This document shows positions 18,562 to 26,662 of a stretch of 64,000 nucleotides of DNA, piece by piece. The notes under the pieces were generated by a model, which had not been told where the DNA came from, searched no databases, and saw only the letters and a program-made list of their open reading frames with translations. Each line of letters opens with the position of its first letter. The stretch's first letter is position 1. A program made the position numbers and the translations under genes. This DNA is from Bifidobacterium erythrocebi (lineage in GTDB: Bacteria > Actinomycetota > Actinomycetes > Actinomycetales > Bifidobacteriaceae), in the NCBI RefSeq assembly GCF_012932675.1, contig NZ_JAAIIF010000008.1, positions 310,001 to 374,000 on the forward strand. The letters are read 5' to 3'.

Positions 18562-19242
18562 TTATTCCGGCCTTTCCTCGGTGCCCGTTGCCGTTTTGGC
18601 AGCGGGCACCGTCATTTCGAAGAGGCGCGTCTGCGACTGCAGCACGCGGAACACCGCCTGCACGTCCCGCATGAGTTCGGGAACGGTGAATTCGCCGCCC
18701 GACTGCAGAACCATATGCATCTGCGCCGTGGCAAGATTGAAATAGATCACGGCCTGACGCTCCGTGTCCGCCGGGTCCTGCCCCGTCGGCATGGCAAGAC
18801 GCTTGTAGAAGCCGACCAGCAGATCGAACAGCCTGTCCCTGAATCCCCCGACCGAAGTATGCACCTCCCACAATGCCAGCACTTCGTTCCTGCGACCAAG
18901 CAATGCATTGCACAGCATCGTGAAGTGCTCCTGCGTGGGATCCTGCCGGAACCGTTCCGCGCCGGCGATGAGCTGGTCCGCAAGGCCGTCCATCATCCGC
19001 ACCGCCAGATCGTCCTTGTCCCGGTAATGGTTGTAGAAGGTCTTGCGGTTGATCATCGCATGGTCGAGGATGTCCTGCACAGTGACGCGCTCATAGGACT
19101 TCTCCCCGAGCAACGTGATGAACGATTCGCGGATCAACCTGTCGGTCTTCAGCACACGCAGATCCTTCCTGCCTGTGAATCTTCCGCTCGTCACGGTCGC
19201 ATCCGCATACCCGCTGTTCGACCTGTCAGTCATTTCCTTCAC
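18562..19242 (-). CDS. TetR/AcrR family transcriptional regulator
   Basis: 226 residues from a GTG start with GGAGG five bases before it. The helix-turn-helix VTVQDILDHAMINRKTFYNHYRDKDDL lies near residues 53-79 (quoted in part: RKTFYNHYRDKDDL). The C-terminal ligand domain is unspecific. It is divergent from the YhgE-like membrane protein gene at 19449. The 206-bp gap contains several inverted repeats, so it most likely represses that gene and itself. The ligand is unknown. Confidence 0.88.
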   Translation of the reverse strand: MKEMTDRSNSGYADATVTSGRFTGRKDLRVLKTDRLIRESFITLLGEKSYERVTVQDILDHAMINRKTFYNHYRDKDDLAVRMMDGLADQLIAGAERFRQDPTQEHFTMLCNALLGRRNEVLALWEVHTSVGGFRDRLFDLLVGFYKRLAMPTGQDPADTERQAVIYFNLATAQMHMVLQSGGEFTVPELMRDVQAVFRVLQSQTRLFEMTVPAAKTATGTEERPE

Positions 19243-19448
19243 GACGTCCTCCAGCTTTCCTCATTCGGTGCGGCACCGACACCGAATGTGAGAATTCCAA
19301 GAATTTCTCCACAATAATATACATTCTGTGTATTAAGCAATGCTTTATGCCAATATGTCCATTGTGGCATGCAATGCACATGAATAGATTCCTTGCTTGG
19401 CAGCCGGGCGTTCCCGGCATTCATACGACCCATACGAAAGGCAGTCAT
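19243..19448. promoter_or_regulatory. Divergent control region with candidate TetR operators
   Basis: CATTCGGTG (19262-19270) is mirrored by CACCGAATG (19280-19288). ATACATTCTGTGTAT at 19319-19333 has 5-bp arms, and AAGCAATGCTT at 19334-19344 is a palindrome. The middle is AT-rich, as expected for two divergent promoters. Confidence 0.5.
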
Positions 19449-20702
19449 ATGCCCAAGCAACTGAAAAACCCGAAGGCCCTCGCGCCGCTCGGCGTGATCT
19501 GCGTGCTCCTGACGCTCTGGAGCTGCATGTTCTACCCCATGCTGCACGCCACCCCGAAGAACATCCCGTTCGCCATCCTCTCGCTCGACAAGGGTGCCAA
19601 GACAGCCGCAGGGACGGTGAACGCCGGCAAGACGATGGTGCAGAAGATCACCTCGGCAACATCCGCGAGCGATGGCGACTCCCCGATCGCATGGACCGAA
19701 TTCAAGACAAGGAACGCACTCGACAAGGCCATGGACGACAACGACTACTACGCCGCGGTCGTCATCTCCAAGGACTTCACCGCCAAGCAGGTCGCCGCGA
19801 AGCAGGCCCAGACGCAGGCCATCGCCAAGCAGGTGCAGGCGCAGATGGAAGCCAAGATGAAGGCACAAGCCCAAGCCCAGGCACAGGGTGTCGCTCCGAA
19901 TGCCACGGCCCAGAACGGCACATCCACGGCAGCCCCATCTCCCTCCGCGCTGGCACAGTCCACGACCGCCACAAAGGACATGCCGGTCGTCACCATCATC
20001 ACCAACAGCGCAAAGAACCCGACCGTCACCCAGAACATTACCGCCTCAATCACCTCCACGCTGAAACAGGCTGGAGTGAACGTCAAGACCTCGGCCGTGC
20101 ACGACTATGGTCTGGGAAACGCATCCGGCTCGGCCATGCTGGCCCAGCTCACCGTGGCGCCAACCGTTTTGATGTCCGCCGTCTGCACGCTCATCATGTA
20201 TCTGATGACCAAGCCACGCAAGAACGCCTCCCGTAAGGAACGTCTGATCACTGTGGGCGTCCAGGCATGCTATGCGGCCGTCCTGTCGCTGTGCGTGGCC
20301 GGCGCGACCTGCTTCCTGATCACCGTTGTGGGCGGCATGACCATCCCGGTCGGCGCGGTGCTGCCGTATCTGTGGATCTGCAGCTTCTGCCTGATGCTGC
20401 TGGTGCTCGGCATGGCCACCATCGTCCTGCCGTTGGCTGCACTTGCGATGCTGACCGTCATGTTCACGATGAGCACGGGGTACACCGCGTTCGAGGCGCT
20501 GCCGGCATTCTGGCAGGATTGGATCTACCCGTGGACGCCGGCACGCTATATCGCGGACGGCATTCGATCCATCGTCTTCCTCGGCCAGGGCGCGTTCAAC
20601 TCCACATTGGTCCCGCTTGCGGTGTGCGCTGCAATTGGTCTGGTCGCCGCCGGCATCGGCATGGCCGTGCAATGTGGCAGGAAGGCACCGGCGCGCGGCT
20701 GA
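19449..20702 (+). CDS. YhgE/Pip-like ABC-2 type membrane protein
   Basis: 417 residues from the ATG at 19449 (AAAGG upstream; the longer frame lacks an RBS). One N-terminal membrane segment (LGVICVLLTLWSCMFYPM, near 14-31) is followed by an extracytoplasmic region of about 200 residues. That region includes an Ala/Gln-rich coiled coil near 105-165. About five membrane segments then fill the C-terminal half. This layout is that of YhgE/Pip and ABC-2 transport permeases (SNARE-like export or phage-infection proteins). The divergent TetR gene suggests induction by a toxic compound. Confidence 0.72.
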   Translation: MPKQLKNPKALAPLGVICVLLTLWSCMFYPMLHATPKNIPFAILSLDKGAKTAAGTVNAGKTMVQKITSATSASDGDSPIAWTEFKTRNALDKAMDDNDYYAAVVISKDFTAKQVAAKQAQTQAIAKQVQAQMEAKMKAQAQAQAQGVAPNATAQNGTSTAAPSPSALAQSTTATKDMPVVTIITNSAKNPTVTQNITASITSTLKQAGVNVKTSAVHDYGLGNASGSAMLAQLTVAPTVLMSAVCTLIMYLMTKPRKNASRKERLITVGVQACYAAVLSLCVAGATCFLITVVGGMTIPVGAVLPYLWICSFCLMLLVLGMATIVLPLAALAMLTVMFTMSTGYTAFEALPAFWQDWIYPWTPARYIADGIRSIVFLGQGAFNSTLVPLAVCAAIGLVAAGIGMAVQCGRKAPARG

Positions 20703-20809
20703 AGCGACATGCAGCCGACGGCTATGGGGATATGATGAAGTCGAACGTCAAACGTTTCGAGGAAACGTCACGCGAGACGACATCCGACAAGTGAGCAAAG
20801 GAGCCAAAC

Positions 20810-21520
20810 ATGGCAACAGCCGAAGGAAAGCACATCGCGATCGTCACCGGAAGCGCCCTGGGTCTGGGCTACGAGCTGGCACGTCAACTCATCGGCAAGG
20901 GCTGGTTGGTGGCCGGCATCGACTTCAACGCCGAACGCCAGGCCGAACTTGCCGACCAATTCGGTTCCGACAACTATCGCGCGTTCGTCGGCGACGTTTC
21001 CGACGAGACCTTCGTGAACGACGCCATCGCCAAAATCGCGAAGCTCGGCCATATCGACCTGCTGATCAACAATGCCGGCCAACCGTCGTTCAAGGTGCCG
21101 ACCGGCTACGTCGCGGCCGACGTGGATAAGTGCCTGAAGGGTCTCAAGGGCATGATCCTGTGGAGCGTGGCGACATTGAAGGCATGCGGCGAGCAGGATC
21201 TGAAAATCGCCAACGTGATGAGCACCGCCGCCACGCGCGGCAACGCCAACGAATCCGTATACTGCGCGACCAAGTGGGGCGAGAAGGGCTACACGCAGAG
21301 CCTGAAGGCCGCCTACAAGGGCACGAGCGTGAAGGTGGTGGGCGTCTACCCCGGCGGCATCGACACCGACTTCTACCGCGACAGCCACGATTACGTGTCG
21401 CTCGACAAGCAGCACTCCTTCATGAGCCCGGCCGAACTTGCCGAGGTGATCCTGTTCAATCTCGTCAACGAGGCGAACCTCACCGTCTCCGACATCCTCA
21501 TCGAACGCAACTACCGGTAG
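20810..21520 (+). CDS. Short-chain dehydrogenase/reductase
   Basis: 236 residues. The cofactor motif TGSALGLGYELA (a TGxxxGxG variant) lies near residues 14-25, LLINNAGQPSF near 83-93 and the catalytic pair YCATK near 150 with Y and K spaced by three residues. The stretch VYPGGIDTDFYR near 180 is also typical. An NAD(P)-dependent oxidoreductase; the substrate cannot be told. The start has AAAGGAG before it. A strong terminator follows. Confidence 0.88.
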   Translation: MATAEGKHIAIVTGSALGLGYELARQLIGKGWLVAGIDFNAERQAELADQFGSDNYRAFVGDVSDETFVNDAIAKIAKLGHIDLLINNAGQPSFKVPTGYVAADVDKCLKGLKGMILWSVATLKACGEQDLKIANVMSTAATRGNANESVYCATKWGEKGYTQSLKAAYKGTSVKVVGVYPGGIDTDFYRDSHDYVSLDKQHSFMSPAELAEVILFNLVNEANLTVSDILIERNYR

Positions 21521-21542
21521 CGCTTCGACACCGCTAACAAGA

Positions 21543-21578
21543 AAAAACCCTTTCCCGAAAACACGGGAAAGGGTTTTT
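21543..21578. terminator. Bidirectional rho-independent terminator
   Basis: ACCCTTTCCCG (21547-21557) pairs with CGGGAAAGGGT (21564-21574), with A-run on the left and T-run on the right. It serves the SDR gene and, from the other side, the uracil/xanthine permease gene. Confidence 0.9.
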
Positions 21579-21655
21579 GTTTGGCGTTATACGCACTTAG
21601 CTATGCGGTCATATTGCCGTATCACCGCATCAGCGTCGCGGTGCCACAGCGCGCG

Positions 21656-22945
21656 TCACAGCACGTCCGGATCATCCTTGGCGATGGTACCGGTGGCCTT
21701 GCCGATGGCCTTGAGACCGTGGTAGGCGACGAGCACCACGACGGTGCCGATGGCGATGCCGTTGAACGAGATGCCGTTGACGGTGAACGCGAACTGGCCG
21801 ATGGCGATGATCATGGTGATGGCGGCCACCATGATGTTGATCGGCTTGTCGAAGTTGACCTTGTTCTCGACCCAGATACGGATGCCGATCATGCCGATCA
21901 TGCCGTAGAGCAGGGTGGTCACGCCGCCGAGCACGCCGGCCGGAATGGTGTTGATGATCGCGCCGAACTTCGGGCACAGCGACAGGATCAGGGCGAAGCC
22001 GGCCGCGCACCAGTAGGCCGCGGTGGAATACACCTTGGTGGCAGCCATCACGCCGATGTTCTCGCCGTAGGTGGTGGTGCCGGAGCCGCCGCCGAAGCCG
22101 GCGATGGTGGTGCCCAGGCCGTCGGCGAACAGGGCGGTGCCGATCTGGTCGTCATAGTCACGACCGGTCATCTGGGAGACGGACTTGACATGGCCGACGT
22201 TCTCGGCGACCAGCACGAGCACCACGGGGATGAACATCGGCAGGATGGAGAAGTCGACCTGCGGGGTGTGGAAGTGAGGCAGGCCGATCCATGCGGCCTT
22301 GCCGATGGCGGAGAAGTCGACCTGGCCGCGGCAGCATGCGTAGATGTAGCCGATGATCACGCCGAGCAGAATGTTCAGACGGCCCAGCAGACCCTTGAAC
22401 AGCACGGCCACCAGCAGCACGGCCAGCAGGGTGACGATGGCGGTGTCGGGCGCGACTTTGAAGTTGTTCCACACGCTCGGAGCGAGGTTGAAGCCGATGA
22501 TCGCGACGATGGCGCCGTTGACGACCGGCGGCATGATGATGTCGATCCACTTGGCACCCGCATAGTGCACGACGACGCCGATCAAAGCCAGCAGCAGACC
22601 GGTGACCATGATGCCGAAGGAGGCGACGGCGATGCCCTTGTGCGCGGTGGTGACCGCGGTGATCGGGGCGATGAAGCCGAACGACGAACCCAGGTAGCTC
22701 GGCAGCACGTTCTTGTTGATCAGCAGGAACAGCGCCGTGGACATGGCGGTGAAGAACAGGGTGGTGGACGGGTCGAAGCCGGTCAGGATCGGCACCAGGA
22801 AGGTGGCGCCGAACATGGCGATCACGTGCTGTGCGCCGATTTCCGCGGTACGCGGCCAGGTCAGGCGCTCATCGGGTTCGACGACCTCGTCCGGCAGCAG
22901 CGTCTTGCCGTCGCCATGAAGGTTCCATTGGAAAATATTGCTCAT
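21656..22945 (-). CDS. Uracil/xanthine permease (NCS2 family)
   Basis: 429 residues from the ATG at 22945 (GAGAGAAAAG leader; the frame is open upstream without an RBS). The N-terminus (GAQHVIAMFGATFLVPILTG) and the conserved block VAENVGHVKSVSQMTGRDYD are hallmarks of nucleobase/cation symporter-2 proteins; the glutamate there takes part in base binding. About twelve to fourteen membrane segments. Members close to UraA/PyrP import uracil. No purine or pyrimidine genes are adjacent and no riboswitch was recognised in the 207-bp leader. Confidence 0.9.
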   Translation of the reverse strand: MSNIFQWNLHGDGKTLLPDEVVEPDERLTWPRTAEIGAQHVIAMFGATFLVPILTGFDPSTTLFFTAMSTALFLLINKNVLPSYLGSSFGFIAPITAVTTAHKGIAVASFGIMVTGLLLALIGVVVHYAGAKWIDIIMPPVVNGAIVAIIGFNLAPSVWNNFKVAPDTAIVTLLAVLLVAVLFKGLLGRLNILLGVIIGYIYACCRGQVDFSAIGKAAWIGLPHFHTPQVDFSILPMFIPVVLVLVAENVGHVKSVSQMTGRDYDDQIGTALFADGLGTTIAGFGGGSGTTTYGENIGVMAATKVYSTAAYWCAAGFALILSLCPKFGAIINTIPAGVLGGVTTLLYGMIGMIGIRIWVENKVNFDKPINIMVAAITMIIAIGQFAFTVNGISFNGIAIGTVVVLVAYHGLKAIGKATGTIAKDDPDVL

Positions 22946-23152
22946 CTTTTCTCTCAATCGAGGATCAGGGCGCGGCTCTTGCCGTCCGCGCACTGAGCGT
23001 CCATTGTAATCGAGGCGTTGTCAGAGCAATTTCCGGGCCGGAAACCCTTCCGAAACACTTGGCGGGCAAGGCTCCCGGCCAAACCACACCGGTACCAGTC
23101 GCCGCCATGCCGCATCCCTCCCGTCACGTGAGAGGAAATCACAGATGCGGGA

Positions 23153-23965
23153 TCACAGATGCGGGTCGACGGCGTGCACCACGTCCACCAGATCGCCGTT
23201 GGACAGCAGCGGGCGCTTGAACTCGCGCCACGGCTCCACCTGGACCTCCCACTTGCCGGTCTGCTCGTTCAGCACCGGGCGGGCGGTCTGCTCCCAGCGG
23301 AAACGCTTGCAGGTGCGGCCCGTCTGCGGGTCCCTGCGCGAATAGTGCAGGCATGTGCAGTTCGTGATCCGCCAGTCGGGTGAGTCGGCGCGATGCATGA
23401 ATTCCTCGTCGGACAGATCCTCCAAGGTCAGCATCAGGGCGAGCATCAGATCGCCATGGCTGACCATGACCACGGATTCCGCGTCGGACTTGCGGTTCAG
23501 CGAGGTGAGCAGGTTGTGCACGCGGTTCTCCGCCACATCGGCGATGGATTCGCCGGCGGGCGGGCACCAGTACAGCGGATCGGTGTTCTTGAACAGCCAG
23601 TTGCGCTTGTAGTTGGTGCGGAACTCCTCCTTGGTGATGGTGCTGACCTCGCCCCACGAGCGTTCGCGCAGCACGCGCGTCTCCTCCCACTTCGCCTTCG
23701 GCAGGGCCATGGTGGCCGCCGTCTCGCGCGTGCGCACGTACGGAGAGACGAGATATCGGTCGAACAGCTCCTGCTGCGCCACCAGCCAGCGCCCGATGCA
23801 GTCGGCCTGCTTGCGCCCGGTGGCCGTAAGTCTCCAGGACCGGTCCGGCACCGTCACATTATCCTGCGTATACAGCGAGTTGTCGCCTTGCTCGCCCGCG
23901 TTGATGATCACATTCGCTTCGGACTCGCCGTGGCGAATCACATACAGATCCAATGGCATTCCCAT
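23153..23965 (-). CDS. Histidine phosphatase superfamily protein
   Basis: 270 residues. The catalytic RHGE motif (VIRHGESEAN) lies near residues 9-18, the second arginine in SPYVRTRETA near 74-83, and the late catalytic histidine in VMVSHGDLML near 170-179. These mark the phosphoglycerate mutase-like (branch 1) fold. The C-terminal 60 residues are an extension rich in Trp and Arg. It could act on phospho-sugars, nucleotides or proteins; nothing nearby decides. Confidence 0.83.
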   Translation of the reverse strand: MGMPLDLYVIRHGESEANVIINAGEQGDNSLYTQDNVTVPDRSWRLTATGRKQADCIGRWLVAQQELFDRYLVSPYVRTRETAATMALPKAKWEETRVLRERSWGEVSTITKEEFRTNYKRNWLFKNTDPLYWCPPAGESIADVAENRVHNLLTSLNRKSDAESVVMVSHGDLMLALMLTLEDLSDEEFMHRADSPDWRITNCTCLHYSRRDPQTGRTCKRFRWEQTARPVLNEQTGKWEVQVEPWREFKRPLLSNGDLVDVVHAVDPHL

Positions 23966-24130
23966 AATCGTGTATTCCTTACCTCAATAATCGTGTTCGT
24001 CGTTGAATATCTCTACCGTAACCGATAACGCCGTTGATCGGCGGTATTGTTGCGCCCCGAGCGAAGAATTCGCCGGAGCGACGCACTGCGTTCATCATCG
24101 GCTCCGAGTAGGGCGCCCGGCCGGGTGCGG

Positions 24131-24877
24131 CTATTCGGGCCAGATGCCGTTCTGCGCATACTTTCTGCGGTACTCCCCCGGCGTCATCCCGGTGTGCTTC
24201 TTGAACACCTTGGTGAAATGGCTCTGCGACCGGTAGGCCAGGATGCGGGCGATCTGCGCGAACCCGTACTCCGAATATTTGAGCATGTTCTCCGCGGCCT
24301 CCATGCGCTTGTCGGTGATGTAATGGGAGATCGTCGTGCCCGTTTCGCGAGCGAACAGCTCGGAAAGATACGTGGGGTTCAGGTGCACATGCTCGGCGAG
24401 GATGGGCACGGTGATCCGCTCGTGCAGATGATAGTGGATGTAGTCCATGCATTCGTTGACGGCCTTCGAATGGGTCTCCGTCTTCTGCATGTCGGCCATG
24501 GCCCATGTGAAGAACGTCATCATATCGGTGTGCAGACGCCGCACGTCGTCCGGGGTCTTGCATTTCTCCAGATCCTGGATGTACAGGTCGGACGCGTTGT
24601 AGGCGTCCTCCTCGTCCATGCCGCCTTCGATGGCGAAGCGGGTGGCCAGCGTGATCGTGGTGACGAAACGGTATTTCACATTGAGCAGCGGATTGTCGGA
24701 CAGGTGACCGTACAGGCCGGAATCCCACAGCCTGGTGCTTTCGGCGATCGCGTTGATGTCGCCGGAACGCATCATGTCGTACTGCTTCATCTCCTCGACA
24801 TAGCGATGGTGACGGACCCTGTCCTCACGCGACAGAAAGTCGAGATACCCAAGTTTCGCCTCGTTGACGACCGCCAT
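24131..24877 (-). CDS. AraC family transcriptional regulator
   Basis: 248 residues from the ATG at 24877 with GGAGG eight bases upstream. The C-terminal AraC domain has two helix-turn-helix units near residues 150-240: ITVPILAEHVHLNPTYLSEL and FAQIARILAYRSQSHFTKVF, then the closing signature HTGMTPGEYRRKY. The N-terminal 140 residues show no recognised ligand domain. No target is evident; the neighbours face other ways. A TATAAT sits about 43 bases upstream of the start. Confidence 0.9.
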   Translation of the reverse strand: MAVVNEAKLGYLDFLSREDRVRHHRYVEEMKQYDMMRSGDINAIAESTRLWDSGLYGHLSDNPLLNVKYRFVTTITLATRFAIEGGMDEEDAYNASDLYIQDLEKCKTPDDVRRLHTDMMTFFTWAMADMQKTETHSKAVNECMDYIHYHLHERITVPILAEHVHLNPTYLSELFARETGTTISHYITDKRMEAAENMLKYSEYGFAQIARILAYRSQSHFTKVFKKHTGMTPGEYRRKYAQNGIWPE

Positions 24878-24919
24878 ATGACAGACCTCCATTGGTACAA
24901 TCCTCGGCACAACACGACG

Positions 24920-24925
24920 ATTATA
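24920..24925 (-). promoter_or_regulatory. Candidate -10 box for the AraC-type gene
   Basis: TATAAT on the minus strand, 43 bases before the start codon. No good -35 hexamer is present at 16-18 bases, so an activator or an extended element may be needed. Confidence 0.4.
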
Positions 24926-24930
24926 CACAA

Positions 24931-24971
24931 CCGGCCACGTCGACTCGCGTAAGGCGAAACGACGTGGCCGG
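24931..24971. terminator. Hairpin after the zinc-ribbon membrane protein gene
   Basis: CCGGCCACGTCG (24931-24942) pairs perfectly with CGACGTGGCCGG (24960-24971). It lies 70 bases after the stop of the minus-strand gene at 25041 and just upstream of the AraC-type gene. There is only a weak T-rich tail. Confidence 0.5.
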
Positions 24972-25040
24972 CTGTCGGGTGCGGGGCCGAGTACAGCGGC
25001 ACCCATATGGAACGAGGTTCAGCGCATCCGGTTCAGCGCA

Positions 25041-26363
25041 TCAGTACATGCCGTAAGACATCCTGGCGAGCGACGCGGTGAAACCGCCGAGCACCAGCCC
25101 GACGATCAGCACGATGGCCAGCAGCGTGGTCACCATCTGCACGATCATGGCGAGGATCCAGCCCCAGTGCGGGTCGCGCTTGGCGGTGGACTTGCCCTGA
25201 GCCACGACGACGGGCTGCCACATGGAGAACAGACCCAGGCCGAGCAGCTGCAGCGGCACGGCGAGGATATGCAGGCGGACAAGGCTCAGCACGAACACGA
25301 GCAGTTCGAGCATGACCCATGGCATGAGGCGGCGGGCATACTCGTCGTGGAAGCTTGCGAACTTCTTGGTGTCGCCAAGCACCCTGCGGCCGAGCAACGC
25401 GAAGAGGATGTAGGCGTAGAGCATCAGGAACATGGCGATCCACATAACGACCAGCACCGAGGGCAGCGCCGACCTGTAGTAGCGGGTCGAGCCGATCAGC
25501 GAATCGGCGAAGGACGCGCCCTGGGCGACCCACAGCGTGATGTTCGCCGAGATCATGAACGTGAGGAACGCGGTGACGACCCAGCTGTACCACTTCTTCA
25601 TCGGCTTGTCCTGGGAGGGGTGGAGCAGGGCTTCCTTCAGCCAGTTGAAGAACGTGCGGCTTTCCGCCTCGAATGCGGAGGGCTGCTGAGGCGTGGCCGG
25701 AGCACCCTGGAACTGCTGCTGGTAGGCGGGCTGCTGCATGGGGGCGCCGTTCTGGAACTGCGGCTGGGCTCCCTGCGCGGCGGGCTGGGCCATCGGCTGC
25801 TGGGGCTGCACGGGTTGCTGGGGCTGCTGGGTAGCGTACTGCTGCGACGCATACGGCTGGCCGGCCTGCGGCTGCGGCATGGGCTGGGTGAACTGGATAG
25901 ACTGGATGGGCTGCTGGTTAGGCTGCTGCGGCAACGGCTGGGTCTCCTGTGCAGAGGCCGCCACCTGCGGCATGACGCTGGTGGCCAGCTGGCCTTCCTC
26001 CTGGGCGGTCTGTTCGATGGCAACTGTGGCGTCCGGATCCTCGATGGCGGCGACGGACTCGACGGTCTCGACAGACTCATCGGTCGTCTCGGTTGCGTCG
26101 GTCGTTTCGGTTGCGTCATCCTGCGGCGTCTGGTCGGCGTCCGCATTGTTCTCGGGTTCACCGGGCACGGCCTCGAAAGCCATGGTCGGGGCGACGCTCT
26201 CGGCATTTCCATCGGCAACAGCCGAAGTCGCAGCTGCATGCTCAACGGGTTCCGGGCCGTTCTGCGGTATGGCTGGCTGCATGTCCTGGAACGGGTTGCC
26301 ACAGTGGCGGCAGAATCGCGCCTCTTCGGGATTGCCGAACTGGCAGTGCGTGCATTGCTTCAT
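25041..26363 (-). CDS. Zinc-ribbon membrane protein
   Basis: 440 residues from the ATG at 26363 (AAGGGGAATAT leader). An N-terminal zinc ribbon has two cysteine pairs (CTHCQFGN, FCRHCGNPF; residues 3-24). A long acidic then Gln/Pro-rich linker covers residues about 30-245 and is probably disordered. Four to five membrane segments fill the last 180 residues (e.g. WVVTAFLTFMISANITLWVA, VVMWIAMFLMLYAYILFALL). This layout is common in actinobacterial DUF-type membrane proteins. Function is unknown. Confidence 0.8.
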   Translation of the reverse strand: MKQCTHCQFGNPEEARFCRHCGNPFQDMQPAIPQNGPEPVEHAAATSAVADGNAESVAPTMAFEAVPGEPENNADADQTPQDDATETTDATETTDESVETVESVAAIEDPDATVAIEQTAQEEGQLATSVMPQVAASAQETQPLPQQPNQQPIQSIQFTQPMPQPQAGQPYASQQYATQQPQQPVQPQQPMAQPAAQGAQPQFQNGAPMQQPAYQQQFQGAPATPQQPSAFEAESRTFFNWLKEALLHPSQDKPMKKWYSWVVTAFLTFMISANITLWVAQGASFADSLIGSTRYYRSALPSVLVVMWIAMFLMLYAYILFALLGRRVLGDTKKFASFHDEYARRLMPWVMLELLVFVLSLVRLHILAVPLQLLGLGLFSMWQPVVVAQGKSTAKRDPHWGWILAMIVQMVTTLLAIVLIVGLVLGGFTASLARMSYGMY

Positions 26364-26662
26364 ATATTCCCCTTGCTTGTTTGACTGGTATTGCCGATCA
26401 GTCGAATCCGCCCACGCGGGCCGTGAAACCATAGGAATCTCCCCATACGGCGCCCGCTGCGCAACCGGAAACGATGCCTAGACCAACCTACCTGCGCCCC
26501 GTAACATACCGGCGCGCCGCACATGGCTCGCCCAAGTGGCTTATCCCGTTGCTGCATCATTCGTATGAATTCCTATGGCCGACTCGTCCGGAAAACGATT
26601 TGGCTTCAAAATACCTCTCCGTCAAAGACCAAGTACAGCACCTTTGTCGCTATCGTCTTCCG

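Noticed and set aside
22946-23152. Possible riboswitch before the uracil/xanthine permease
   Set aside because: No conserved purine or PreQ1 core and no terminator/antiterminator pair recognised in the leader.
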